In this document: positions 42,242-50,367 of the stretch, one piece after another
How the letters are laid out: each line of letters begins with the position of its first letter
Numbering within the stretch: the stretch's first letter is position 1
Assembly (NCBI RefSeq): GCF_028858535.1
Contig: NZ_JAPMOU010000015.1
Coordinates: forward strand, 1-64,000
Direction: 5' to 3'
DNA length: 64,000 nt
Source of the DNA: Spartinivicinus poritis
Lineage (GTDB): Bacteria; Pseudomonadota; Gammaproteobacteria; Pseudomonadales; Zooshikellaceae
Translations under genes and position numbers: made by a program
Notes under the pieces: generated by a model
Seen by the model: only the letters and a program-made list of their open reading frames with translations
Databases searched by the model: none
What the model was told of the DNA's origin: nothing

Positions 42242-44686
42242 ATGATAGCTTCAAATTCTCGTGAAGATACTTTAATAGAACAGCGTGCAGCACTGATTCG
42301 TGACAAGGATAAGGATTTTGCTAACTGGGCAGCAGGTTATGGCGTGATTAAGCATAGTGCTGAAACACAGTTACGTATTTACGAAATGGTTTGTTTATTG
42401 GCAACAGAAGGGGGTGTTACCAGTAAAAGCGAGGCCTATCAACAACTAGCGGCGTTGGATAAATTGACCTGTGCGGCGATGTGGTTAGTTGTCCATATGA
42501 CTTATGCCAAAAATGTCTATTTAGATGGTAGAGAGTTAACTGCTGTAGATTTTAAGCGCCAACCGCAGGGGCATACGGGTGGTTCACTCAACATGGTGCC
42601 TGGTTATATGGGCTATATGGGGGTTAATGCATTAACAGGTATTACCCGGCAATGGTTAATGGGACAAGGTCACTGTGTCGCAGCAATCGATGCGGTGAAT
42701 TTGTTATTAGGAAATACAACAGCTGTTCACAAAGAACACTATGACTGGTCTGATCAAGGATTAACCCGTTTTGTAAGGGATTTTTACAGTTATTTGGTGA
42801 ATCAACAAGGGAAGCCCGTTTCACCACTGGGTAGTCACGTTAATACCCATACGGCAGGTGCAACCATTGAAGGTGGTTATTTAGGTTTTGCTGGCTTGTA
42901 TTATGTTCACCAACCCATGCCAGGTGAGCGCTTAGTCGCTTTTTTAAGTGATGGTGCATTTGAAGAACAACGGGGTAGTGACTGGGCCCCTCGGTGGTGG
43001 CGAGCTGAGGATACGGGCTTGGTGACTCCGATTATGATTGCCAACGGTCGTCGTATAGATCAGCGTACTACCATGAGTCAGTCTGGTGGTTCTGAATGGT
43101 TTAAACAGCATTTAGCGTTAAATTATTTTGACCCTGTTGTTATTGATGGTACGGATCCTGCCGCTTTTGTGTGGGCAATTTTTGAAATGGAAAATCGTCT
43201 ACAAGCAAGGGCCGAAGCAGTTAAGCAGGGTAAACAGCATTACCCGATAAAGCTCCCTTATGTAATTGCAGAAACAGTAAAAGGCTATGGCTTTCCAGGT
43301 GCTGGTACTAATGCTGCCCATGGTACACCTTTACAAGCAAACCCTGCCAAGTCAGCAGAAGCATTAACGGCATTTAACCAAGGCGCTAAAAAACTTTGGG
43401 TGTCTGATGATGGGCTGAAAAATGCAGTTAAATTGGTTAATAATCATAATCAAGTAAGTCGTCCTAAAGAAAGTACGGTAAAACAGCTTACAGAAAAAGC
43501 CAAAGTAAATAGCCCGTCTCTGCATTGGAAACAGGAGCTGTATGATAATTACTCCCCTATGGCAGGATGGGACGAAAGCTTTACGCAGTTAGTAAAAGAG
43601 AACCCGCATTTACGAGTGAGGGTAGGTAATCCAGATGAATTAAGAAGTAATCAAATGAACCAAACCCTTGACTGGCTCAAGCACAGAGTAACTGAACCTG
43701 AACAAGGTGTTGCTGAAGCCGTGGGTGGTAAAGTGATTACAGCACTTAATGAAGAGGCAGTAGTCAGTGCTGCATTGGCAAACCAACAAGGAATTAATTT
43801 GGTCGTTTCATATGAAGCATTTGCAGTGAAAATGCTGGGTGCACTTCGCCAAACGGTTATTTTTGCACGACACCAAAAAGAGGCGCAACAACCTGCAAAT
43901 TGGCTAAGTGTCCCTGTTTTGCTGACTTCTCATGTTTGGGAAAATGGTAAAAATGAGCAATCTCATCAAGACCCAACTTTATCTGAAGCGTTGATGGGTG
44001 AAATGACTGATATGGTAAGGGTATTGTTCCCTTGCGATTGGAATAGTGCTGTAGCCACAATGCAATCAACTTACACCAGTTATGGGCAAATTTGGCTAGC
44101 GACATTGCCTAAATTACCTGTGCCACTCTTTTTCTCAAAAGAACAGTCCGTCAGATTACTTGAAGAGGGTGCAGTATTAGTCAGAGGTGCTGCTGAAGCA
44201 TCAATTCAATTAGTGGCAGTGGGTGCTTATCAATTAATAGAAGCATTAAAAGCCAGTGACCGTCTAAAAGAGCGAGAGATACCCCACTCACTTGTTTATA
44301 TTATAGAGCCAGGTCGATTTAGAGTGGCAAGAGATAAAGCGGAAGCAGAGCAGTTAGTGGCTGATGACGTAATGGATAATGTATTTCCAGATACCGTTAA
44401 CACAAGAGTATTTGTTTGTCATGGTCGCCCAGAAGTGTATCTTGGTATTATGCGGCAACTGGATCTGGGAACTAAACAGACGGCTGCTGTAGGCTATATC
44501 AACCAAGGTGGTACTTTGGATATAGGTGGAATGCTTTATGCCAATAAAACAACGTGGGCACATATTTTATACCAGATTGCTAAGACTGCATCGTTAAACC
44601 CACAAGCTATTCTGACAGAAAAAGAAATTCAAGCGGTAACAGGGGCTGGTGACCCTTATGCAATTATTGCTAAACCTTATCAGTAG
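42242..44686 (+). CDS. xfp: Phosphoketolase (xylulose-5-P/fructose-6-P)
   Basis: An 814-aa thiamine-diphosphate enzyme that splits xylulose-5-phosphate (and often fructose-6-phosphate) with phosphate to give acetyl phosphate and glyceraldehyde-3-phosphate or erythrose-4-phosphate. Signatures are GHTGGSLNMVPGYMGYM and EGGYLGFAGLYYVHQPMPGE (phosphoketolase motif 1 region), then a TPP motif GDGAFEEQRGSDWAPRWW. The C-terminal half has SHQDPTLSEALM and HGRPEVYLGIMRQ. Full length. It gives ATP through acetate kinase, useful without oxygen. An FNR-like site lies upstream. Confidence 0.96.
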   Translation: MIASNSREDTLIEQRAALIRDKDKDFANWAAGYGVIKHSAETQLRIYEMVCLLATEGGVTSKSEAYQQLAALDKLTCAAMWLVVHMTYAKNVYLDGRELTAVDFKRQPQGHTGGSLNMVPGYMGYMGVNALTGITRQWLMGQGHCVAAIDAVNLLLGNTTAVHKEHYDWSDQGLTRFVRDFYSYLVNQQGKPVSPLGSHVNTHTAGATIEGGYLGFAGLYYVHQPMPGERLVAFLSDGAFEEQRGSDWAPRWWRAEDTGLVTPIMIANGRRIDQRTTMSQSGGSEWFKQHLALNYFDPVVIDGTDPAAFVWAIFEMENRLQARAEAVKQGKQHYPIKLPYVIAETVKGYGFPGAGTNAAHGTPLQANPAKSAEALTAFNQGAKKLWVSDDGLKNAVKLVNNHNQVSRPKESTVKQLTEKAKVNSPSLHWKQELYDNYSPMAGWDESFTQLVKENPHLRVRVGNPDELRSNQMNQTLDWLKHRVTEPEQGVAEAVGGKVITALNEEAVVSAALANQQGINLVVSYEAFAVKMLGALRQTVIFARHQKEAQQPANWLSVPVLLTSHVWENGKNEQSHQDPTLSEALMGEMTDMVRVLFPCDWNSAVATMQSTYTSYGQIWLATLPKLPVPLFFSKEQSVRLLEEGAVLVRGAAEASIQLVAVGAYQLIEALKASDRLKEREIPHSLVYIIEPGRFRVARDKAEAEQLVADDVMDNVFPDTVNTRVFVCHGRPEVYLGIMRQLDLGTKQTAAVGYINQGGTLDIGGMLYANKTTWAHILYQIAKTASLNPQAILTEKEIQAVTGAGDPYAIIAKPYQ

Positions 44687-44688
44687 AT

Positions 44689-44787
44689 ATGATGTCCATA
44701 CTTGATAACCATTTAGCGGTGTTAGGTATCCTTTTTTTACTTTGGCTAATAACTGATGTTATTGGCCGTAAAACTCACCTGCCTTGA
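44689..44787 (+). pseudogene. N-terminal remnant of a cation/proton antiporter
   Basis: Two bases after the xfp stop, ATG-ATG opens 32 codons with LAVLGILFLLWLITDVIGRK ending THLP-stop. The pattern LL-x-x-L-x-x-D-x-x-GR-x-T-x-LP is how many CPA-type sodium/proton antiporters begin, and about 350 more residues should follow. The next bases do not continue the fold in any frame. Inference: a gene truncated by deletion. Confidence 0.4.
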
Positions 44788-44979
44788 GTAACTTACCACA
44801 AGCATTGTCTTGTAAATAGTGATTATTTACAAACTCAATATATGGTTTCTCGAAAAATTTATTCTGAGCAACAGAATTAGCAACCACCCTGCTGATATTA
44901 TTTTTAGTTTCTTCTATTTGTGCATACCTAGCTCAGCCCTTTTTAATTTTTCATAGGCTGTTATAGGGTTTTTGAGTTG
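44759..44979 (-). pseudogene. Unrecognised broken gene fragment
   Basis: On the minus strand two adjoining frames read like one protein with a frameshift: LKNPITAYEKLKRAEL in one, then RYAQIEETKNNISRVVANSV, followed by FFEKPYIEFVNNHYLQDNAC and LLKAGEFYGQ-stop in the other. It overlaps the antiporter remnant tail to tail. The composition is protein-like but no family is recognised and there is no start. It may be a 3' end left by a rearrangement. Confidence 0.25.
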
Positions 44980-45201
44980 TTATAGCATGCTTCTCTGAAT
45001 GACTGATGAACCCTCGTAGCAACGATAGGTTTCCATACATTCAGCTATCAGCGTGTTTTCAAAGGGCTATAGGTAAAACGCAAGTTAATATAAACTTACT
45101 TTGTTGAAGGTGACACACAAATATGAACCACTAGTCACTTTATAGTAAATAAGATAGTATGGCCTGTATTTTATAAATAATGGATCTATTAAAAATTTCA
45201 C
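44980..45201. other. Upstream region of the racemase-CDPS unit
   Basis: No gene seen. It should hold the promoter of the two-gene unit at 45202-47090. TTAATATAAACTTACTTTG and TTTATAGTAAATAAGATAG are AT-rich candidates for a promoter but cannot be placed with confidence. No FNR dyad or palindrome found. Confidence 0.35.
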
Positions 45202-45915
45202 ATGCAAAAAATTCTAATTATTGTTCCAGTAAACAATACACAATTTAACCAAACTATCAAAAGAGCTGTTCAGCCTGTAATTCCACCTGATTTTTCAGTT
45301 GACATACTGAATATTAATGAAGGCAGTGACTGTATTGAAAGTCGGTATGACCTCGTTAGAAATGCACCGCATGTTGTTAATCTAGCAACTCAAGCTGAAC
45401 AAGAAGGCTACTCAGGTTTATTTATAACTGATATGGATATGTGTGGTGTAGAAGCTGTAAGAGAAGTGGTTAATATACCAACAATTGGGGGCTTTCGTGC
45501 AAGTGCTTACACTGCAATGATGTTAGCTAACAAATTTTCCATAATTACTGTCATGGATAGTGTTGTAGCATTACAAGAACAGCATATCAAAGAATTTGGT
45601 TTAGTTCATAATTTTGCCTCTATTCGCAATGTAAATGTGCCTGTTAAGCACTTAGGAAATGAAGAAATTATTTTTAACAAAGTATTAGATGCTGGCAGAT
45701 TAGCCATTATAAATGATGGTGCTCAAGCTATAATTTTTGGCTGTACAGGTTTCGTTAACATGGCAACAAGAGTAAGCAAGGCGTTAGAAGATGAAGGGAT
45801 TAGAATACCTGTTATAGACCCTAATTGCGCTGCTATTAGTTACTTAGTCCTGCTTATTAGAAATCAGCTATTACAAAGCCGTAAGGTATATCAACGGCCC
45901 ATTAATTTTACTTAA
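45202..45915 (+). CDS. Hydantoin/Asp-Glu racemase family protein
   Basis: A 237-aa protein of the two-cysteine, cofactor-independent racemase superfamily, closest in layout to hydantoin racemases. It begins with KILIIVPVNNT, has DMDMCGVEAVREVVNIPTIG with Cys81 and IIFGCTGFVNMA with Cys181, and ends with DPNCAAISYLVLL. The two Cys act as acid and base on the two faces of a substrate alpha carbon. Hydantoins are cyclic diamides, as are diketopiperazines, so a substrate made by the next gene (cyclodipeptide synthase, 11 bp downstream) is an attractive inference. The first Cys context (DMDMCG) differs from free amino-acid racemases. Confidence 0.8.
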   Translation: MQKILIIVPVNNTQFNQTIKRAVQPVIPPDFSVDILNINEGSDCIESRYDLVRNAPHVVNLATQAEQEGYSGLFITDMDMCGVEAVREVVNIPTIGGFRASAYTAMMLANKFSIITVMDSVVALQEQHIKEFGLVHNFASIRNVNVPVKHLGNEEIIFNKVLDAGRLAIINDGAQAIIFGCTGFVNMATRVSKALEDEGIRIPVIDPNCAAISYLVLLIRNQLLQSRKVYQRPINFT

Positions 45916-45926
45916 AAGGTTTGATT

Positions 45927-47090
45927 ATGAATGAAGTAGATCAACTAAAAAAAATTTTTGATCATCATCAAACTAAGTATATAACAATTAATTTTTCACA
46001 GTTTTGTTCTGAGAGTGAGTTACAGCTTCTTAGTGATCTAAAATATATCAAGCTAGTTAAAGTTTCACTCGTACAGTTAAGTGGAGCTTTAAAGCTACTA
46101 GTTTATCCTGAAGGAAACTCCCTTTGTATCGATAAAATAAAGTCTTCACTCAAATGTACTAGTGTAGAAATTGTATCAAATGCTGAAATAAAAAAATGCT
46201 TCCCTAGTATTAAATCAACGACATTACTTCCATTTGGCGATCTATATGGTACAGAAACATTTGTTGATCAAGCGTTAATAAGAGCCAAAAAAATTGCTTT
46301 TTTTTCTAAAAATAAAGATGAGTTAATAGTATTAAACTATGATGACTACTCAAAAATTATAAAACCAGAGTATAATAATATATCAAATAAGAGTCTTATG
46401 GCAATAAAGAGTTTTGTAGCTCCGAAAGAAAAGCGTAACTACTTAAATAAGTATAAAAAATGTTTTTTTGGCGTATCATTACAAAATGAAAACTTTTCTG
46501 ACGATAAACGATTGGCTGCTAGTTTAGACTGGATTTCAAATAACTTTGAATATTGTGAAGTCTTGGTTGGTGATTATATACACAGGCTTACACTGCAAAT
46601 TATTGACTGCTCTTTGGATGATAATGACTCTTACGATAAGGCTCTTCAGCTTGGCAGAGAGTTTGTTTCAGACAAAATTGAACTGTTTGCAAAATATTCA
46701 AGCTCCTGTCAATTTGAAATTAAGTATATGTCTGAATACCATCGAGATAGCTGCTACTCCCATCATAGAAAGAATTTTTTAGAGTTTATTGAGTGCAATC
46801 AACATTACAACCACATACTAACAAAATTTGCTAACACATTTGTACAGCGCTTAATTAATACCAAAAGCTTAAGTCTAACAGATAAAGAACGTGGAGTTGC
46901 TTTATCAAGAAAATATTTGATTGATGAGGGTGCTATTTTCTCACAAGCTGTATCTAAAGGATATAACGTTTTAGTTTACCCTGGCTCAATTGATCCATTT
47001 ATTCATATTTCTGAAGGAAACTATCGGTATGCCCCAAAACTATTAAAGGAAATGGTATGTGTAGGATTATCACTAAAGCATATTAAGTGA
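45927..47090 (+). CDS. YbaK-like deacylase domain fused to a cyclodipeptide synthase
   Basis: A 387-aa protein from ATG 45927 (AAGG site; TTG 45921 is in frame). Residues 1-150 look like a YbaK/ProX aminoacyl-tRNA deacylase domain: Lys45 in LVKVSLVQ, TLLPFGDLYG, TFVDQALIRAKKIAFFS, DELIVLNYDDYSKIIKPE. Residues 165-387 look like a tRNA-dependent cyclodipeptide synthase: CFFGVSLQNENFSDD with nucleophile Ser184, YLIDEGAIF with Tyr330 and Glu334 (AlbC Tyr178/Glu182), and VLVYPGSID, the YP pair of the XYP subfamily (Tyr351-Pro352). CDPSs join two aminoacyl groups from tRNAs into a diketopiperazine. CDPSs are usually 220-280 aa, so the extra N-terminal domain is unusual. Product unknown. The unit is cotranscribed with the racemase. 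Confidence 0.85.
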   Translation: MNEVDQLKKIFDHHQTKYITINFSQFCSESELQLLSDLKYIKLVKVSLVQLSGALKLLVYPEGNSLCIDKIKSSLKCTSVEIVSNAEIKKCFPSIKSTTLLPFGDLYGTETFVDQALIRAKKIAFFSKNKDELIVLNYDDYSKIIKPEYNNISNKSLMAIKSFVAPKEKRNYLNKYKKCFFGVSLQNENFSDDKRLAASLDWISNNFEYCEVLVGDYIHRLTLQIIDCSLDDNDSYDKALQLGREFVSDKIELFAKYSSSCQFEIKYMSEYHRDSCYSHHRKNFLEFIECNQHYNHILTKFANTFVQRLINTKSLSLTDKERGVALSRKYLIDEGAIFSQAVSKGYNVLVYPGSIDPFIHISEGNYRYAPKLLKEMVCVGLSLKHIK

Positions 47091-47179
47091 TTCAGTTTCA
47101 CACTGAACATAAGTTGTTTAGCTTTTTGCAGCATAACCATCTTTAGATAGTCAAATTAGCTGATAAGCTGCCTTATCGG

Positions 47180-47567
47180 CTAACAACGTGCCCAAAAAAC
47201 AGCCACGCTGACATTTATTTCTTTGGTAACCTTTTCCATTAGCTTGCCATTGGCAAATAATATTTTTCGAATAGTTCGAAGTACTTCACTGGTAGCCGAT
47301 TTGTTAAAGATTATAGCTTCGGGCCGGTGGTTTCTTAAAATGGCTGAATAAACACCAGATGCGTTAATAAGCCTGTAACTCCTGGCTTCCACCAAGGGAC
47401 TGTATAATCTGCATGCCCTTTTCATCGTCATCTAAGCGTGTGATTGCACTTGCTTTAGAGTACGGTAGTGCATCAGCAACAGCCTTGGCCATGAACCAAG
47501 TTTCACCATCTTTGTCAATCACTCGGATTGATGAGTGATTAAATTTTAGTGGAATGATGCTGCTCAC
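47180..47567 (-). pseudogene. Phage BRO-N antirepressor, frameshifted
   Basis: The first frame (from 47567) has the BRO-N start: LKFNHSSIRVIDKDGETWFM, then AKAVADALPYSKASAITRLD, ending QELQAY-stop at 47364. Homology continues in another frame as LINASGVYSAILRNHRPEAI, IFNKSATSEVLRTIRKI, down to 47180. Intact proteins run through this junction (about 47376) without a break. The C-terminal DNA-binding domain is missing. This is a dead prophage gene. Confidence 0.75.
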
Positions 47568-47682
47568 AATAGAGTCTACTCTTTATGGTCATTAAGGAGT
47601 ATTTCCAGGCTGAAAAGGGCATACGATTAGAGAGTACTAGCTCAATGGTCTCTAATATTTTTGTAACATCATGTAACACCAA

Positions 47683-47696
47683 TTGATCTCAATCAA
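47683..47696. promoter_or_regulatory. FNR/ANR-type box 1 before the secreted paralogues
   Basis: TTGAT-CTCA-ATCAA is a perfect FNR consensus match. It is centred 43 bp upstream of a second box, about four helical turns. It lies 112 bp from the chosen start of the first secreted paralogue. Confidence 0.6.
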
Positions 47697-47725
47697 TAAA
47701 GTTAATAAAGTCCCGGCCTGAAAAA

Positions 47726-47739
47726 TTGATATAAGTCAA
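47726..47739. promoter_or_regulatory. FNR/ANR-type box 2 before the secreted paralogues
   Basis: TTGAT-ATAA-GTCAA, one base off the FNR consensus. A site centred at 47732 would put a class II start near 47774, which leaves a short leader before the ATGs at 47790 and 47808. Confidence 0.6.
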
Positions 47740-47807
47740 TTGGTGTATATTTGGTGTTATTAAAAACACTTGTGTTTAACTTGGTTGGTATGATTTATAA
47801 GCTTGTT

Positions 47808-48209
47808 ATGAGAAGTATAAAAATTCCTCTTTCTGTATTATTTTCTCTTTTTTTTATGTTGTCACATGTAGCATTTGCAGACACAACAAATGTATTTTGC
47901 GCTAAACCTGATGGAAGCAAATGGTATTGGCTAAAAAATAATGAAGGTAATCAGGTAACTGTTTCTGGAGAGTGGGAGGAAGTAACCCTACAAAACAATG
48001 ACAATATTTATATTTTTAAAATATCACACACAAATTATGATAACCTTAACTCCCAATGTAGAGAAAATTTTGTAGCGCAGCCTGCTAATAATACATTTTC
48101 AAGCTGGAGTGTGTTTTATGTAAACAAAGCTGACGGAACAAATTATATTGCACCAGGAATATATATAAGTCTCCCAGAATGCTCAGCTTGTTTCATTCGT
48201 TTTAAATAA
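47808..48209 (+). CDS. Small secreted protein, tandem paralogue 1
   Basis: A 133-aa protein from ATG 47808 (in-frame starts also at 47790 and 47751). The signal peptide ends HVAFA-DTT. The mature part starts NVFCAKPDGSKWYWLKNNEG, then NQVTVSG.W, and has NSQCRENFVAQPANNTFSSW and a Cys pair near the end (PECSAC). The same blocks occur in the next gene, so the two are tandem duplicates. No family recognised; four cysteines and a W/Y-rich core suggest a small disulphide-stabilised secreted domain. Two FNR-type boxes precede it. Confidence 0.65.
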   Translation: MRSIKIPLSVLFSLFFMLSHVAFADTTNVFCAKPDGSKWYWLKNNEGNQVTVSGEWEEVTLQNNDNIYIFKISHTNYDNLNSQCRENFVAQPANNTFSSWSVFYVNKADGTNYIAPGIYISLPECSACFIRFK

Positions 48210-48232
48210 ATAATCTAAATCAGGTGGTTAAA

Positions 48233-48652
48233 ATGAAATACATGATGCTTAAATTGTTAACTGTTTTTCTAATCCTGCTTTGTTCTCACACATATGCTGA
48301 ATGGACCAATGTAATTTGTGCTAAGCCAGATGGAAGTAAATGGTATTGGCTGAAAGACTCCAATGGTAATCAAGTCACCGCTTCTGGGTTATGGTCTGCT
48401 GCTTATCTAAGAAGTTCAAGTACTGAATATATAGATGCTTTTAATATCGGTGATGAAACGTATAATAAAATCTCTTCACAGTGTAATAACTCATATGTAG
48501 CTCAGCCTGCAAAGTCAACATTTAGTTCATGGGCTGTTTTTCAGGTTACAAAATTTGATGGTACTTCATATTTAGCTCCAGGAAAGTTTGTTATATATAG
48601 AGATCGTAATTGCTTTATGAGCCCTGTAAATTGTCAACTACAAAGTAGGTAA
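48233..48652 (+). CDS. Small secreted protein, tandem paralogue 2 (3' end possibly altered)
   Basis: A 139-aa protein from ATG 48233, six bases after AGGTGG. The signal peptide ends HTYA-EWT. It shares NVICAKPDGSKWYWLKD, GNQVTASG.W, SSQCNNSYVAQPAKSTFSSW and YLAPG with paralogue 1. The frame stops at 48652, but another frame stays open to 48785 with protein-like content (NCLANSCNGYYITAGCVKPG and on) and runs into IS-related DNA. So the original C-terminus may have been longer and lost by a frameshift. Function unknown. Confidence 0.6.
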   Translation: MKYMMLKLLTVFLILLCSHTYAEWTNVICAKPDGSKWYWLKDSNGNQVTASGLWSAAYLRSSSTEYIDAFNIGDETYNKISSQCNNSYVAQPAKSTFSSWAVFQVTKFDGTSYLAPGKFVIYRDRNCFMSPVNCQLQSR

Positions 48653-48719
48653 CTGCTTAGCAAATAGTTGCAATGGTTACTATATAACAGCAGGCTGTGT
48701 AAAACCTGGTCAAAATTTT

Positions 48720-48944
48720 TCATTCGGTCATCAATTTCAACCAAGGGTAAGTTTTCGAATTGAAAATATAAACAGCCATCTTTAGAACGTGTTTGCAAAA
48801 TAAAATTGAAGCAATTTTCCTGATCAAAATATACAACATAGCAATTTGGATTATTGCTTCACTGTTTTTTGGAAGAACCTCGTAGTCTTTAGCATGATGT
48901 CGATAATTAATGAGCCAAGAAAAAGTCTGCTCAATAATCCAGCG
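48720..48944 (-). pseudogene. C-terminal remnant of an IS5-type transposase
   Basis: Minus-strand codons from 48944 read RWIIEQTFSWLINYRHHAKD, then YEVLPKNSEAIIQIAMLYIL. This is the conserved end of IS5-family transposases (RW.VERTFAWL...R.L..DYE..P), including the catalytic-region Glu in IEQTF. There is an in-frame stop just before RWII and no N-terminal part. Reading on to 48720 goes past the transposase end into host DNA. Dead remnant. Confidence 0.75.
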
Positions 48945-49044
48945 CTAGGGTGGGTTGTCCTTTCTTCCTATTTTTTCGATAACATTTTCGTAACCTATCC
49001 ATTACCTGTTGCCATACCCCTAAAAACCCATTTATAAAACCCTA

Positions 49045-49689
49045 TCCAACCAGATAAATATCACCCAGTTAATCGCAGGTAAACTCACCGTACAGGATGA
49101 AACGGTCATTAAATTTGATGTGGTAACCATTGAGCTGGATAACCGCGAAGTTTCCAAAAAACGGGGCTACCAGGTAGCTATCAACCCAGAACTGGCCAAT
49201 ATCAAGTTTGAACACCTTGACCAACGGGCGGAAAGTGACCTTAACCTAGCATTGCCTCGTGACATACACAACAGTAAAAGCTGTGTGACCGTTAATGAAA
49301 GGAATGATTAACAATCTGTGCAAACTTATTGGTTCTCTGAAGATAGCAACAATAAATTCAAGTAATTGTGGGTGGCGGTGAGCCTCAATACACCCTACGT
49401 GACACTTACAAGACTGGCCGATCAAGCCAAACACATGGCAGAAGGCAAGTTAAACAAATTGAAACGGGGTAAAAAGTCACTCACTTTAGTACGCCCTTTA
49501 TCGCCAGAAATAGTAGCAGAATCAAAGTTAATTATTGCTAATCATAAAACTAGTGCTAATGGGGAGTGGGTTGTTAAAACTGTTCAGCATACTGTTGGCT
49601 CAGGAAACTATACTGAAACTAGCGTGGAGGCGATTTTACCAAAGAAAAGTGTAATTATTTTAATTTTTGCAAATAAAAGCCAAATATAG
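49045..49689 (+). pseudogene. Phage late-control gene D protein with internal deletions
   Basis: Three pieces of the gpD-type tail protein lie in order. N-terminal piece 49045-49145: NITQLIAGKLTVQDE, then DVVTIELDNREV. Middle piece about 49150-49311: GYQVAINPELANIKFEHLDQ, RAESDLNL, then a stop. C-terminal piece 49366-49689: TRLADQAKHMAEGKLNKLKR, LTLVRP, and ANGEWVVKTVQHTVGSGNY. Normal gpD proteins have about 330-380 residues, whereas only about 200 residues remain, with deletions at the two joins. The protein forms the tail hub of P2-like phages or tailocins. No other tail genes are near, so this is a relic. Confidence 0.75.
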
Positions 49690-49700
49690 TAAAAGTGCTT

Positions 49701-50126
49701 ATGGATATTAAAGTAATTGTTGCATTAATTAGAGTATTAGGTGTTTTGGTTAGTGCGGGTGTACAACTTTTTCTTGGGTCAAGATGTGAAAAAAGAAAAA
49801 AAGCCCTTGATATTAAGGCCGAAGCATACTTGGATTTCTTAAACTCGGTTTCAGAAATAGCTAGTTCCTATAAGCATAATGAGAATAGAAGCTTAGAGCA
49901 ATTACAAGTCTTGAATAAAGCAAAGACAAGAGTTGTATTAATTGGAAGTGATGAGGTTGTGTTAAGTTTAAATAATTTTTTTAAAGTATATGGTAATTTA
50001 AACTCAGATGATGCCAACTTCTCTTTTAGTAAAATTGTAAAGTCAATGCGAAAAGACTTATCAGATACAGACAATATAAGTATAGATATTGTTTTCAACT
50101 CTCTTTTTAGTAAAGCTAAAAGCTAA
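49701..50126 (+). CDS. Small membrane-anchored protein of unknown function
   Basis: A 141-aa protein from ATG 49701. One N-terminal hydrophobic segment (VIVALIRVLGVLVSAGVQLFLG) is followed by RCEKRKKALDIKAEAYLDFL and a helical soluble domain. The layout is that of single-span proteins often found in prophage and accessory regions, with the domain in the cytoplasm. No family was recognised. It lies 11 bp after the decayed gene D and may be a phage cargo gene. Confidence 0.5.
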   Translation: MDIKVIVALIRVLGVLVSAGVQLFLGSRCEKRKKALDIKAEAYLDFLNSVSEIASSYKHNENRSLEQLQVLNKAKTRVVLIGSDEVVLSLNNFFKVYGNLNSDDANFSFSKIVKSMRKDLSDTDNISIDIVFNSLFSKAKS

Positions 50127-50195
50127 CTTATTAATAATTAGAACAATATAGTCTACCTCTACTTGGAGTTGTCCTTGTAAGCAGTTCTTCCCTTG

Positions 50196-50324
50196 TTAAT
50201 GGAGGTTTCTATACCTAAACCCACCAATTATTTCTATAACAACACCAGTCTTTTTTGATAAGGCAGTTAGCTCTTTGATGAATTACTGTAAGTGCTGTTT
50301 TTCGGTTAGGGTAGCTGGTTTCAT
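50196..50324 (-). pseudogene. Short gene with an in-frame stop
   Basis: ATG 50324 has a good ribosome site (AAGGAGAG). It reads MKPATLTEKQHLQ-stop-FIKELTALSKKTGVVIEIIGGF and on to a stop at 50196. The frame after the TAA stays protein-like. Either the gene is broken by a single nonsense change or only 13 codons are made. Family unknown. Confidence 0.35.
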
Positions 50325-50367
50325 AGTGCTCTCCTTGCCGGTGTTTGTGTACATACCCAGATTAACT

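Noticed and set aside
46546-46782. Open frame inside the CDPS gene
   Set aside because: A different frame of a gene with clear catalytic residues; no start signal.
47180-47567. A working phage antirepressor
   Set aside because: The BRO-N domain is broken by a frameshift near 47376 and has no C-terminal domain.
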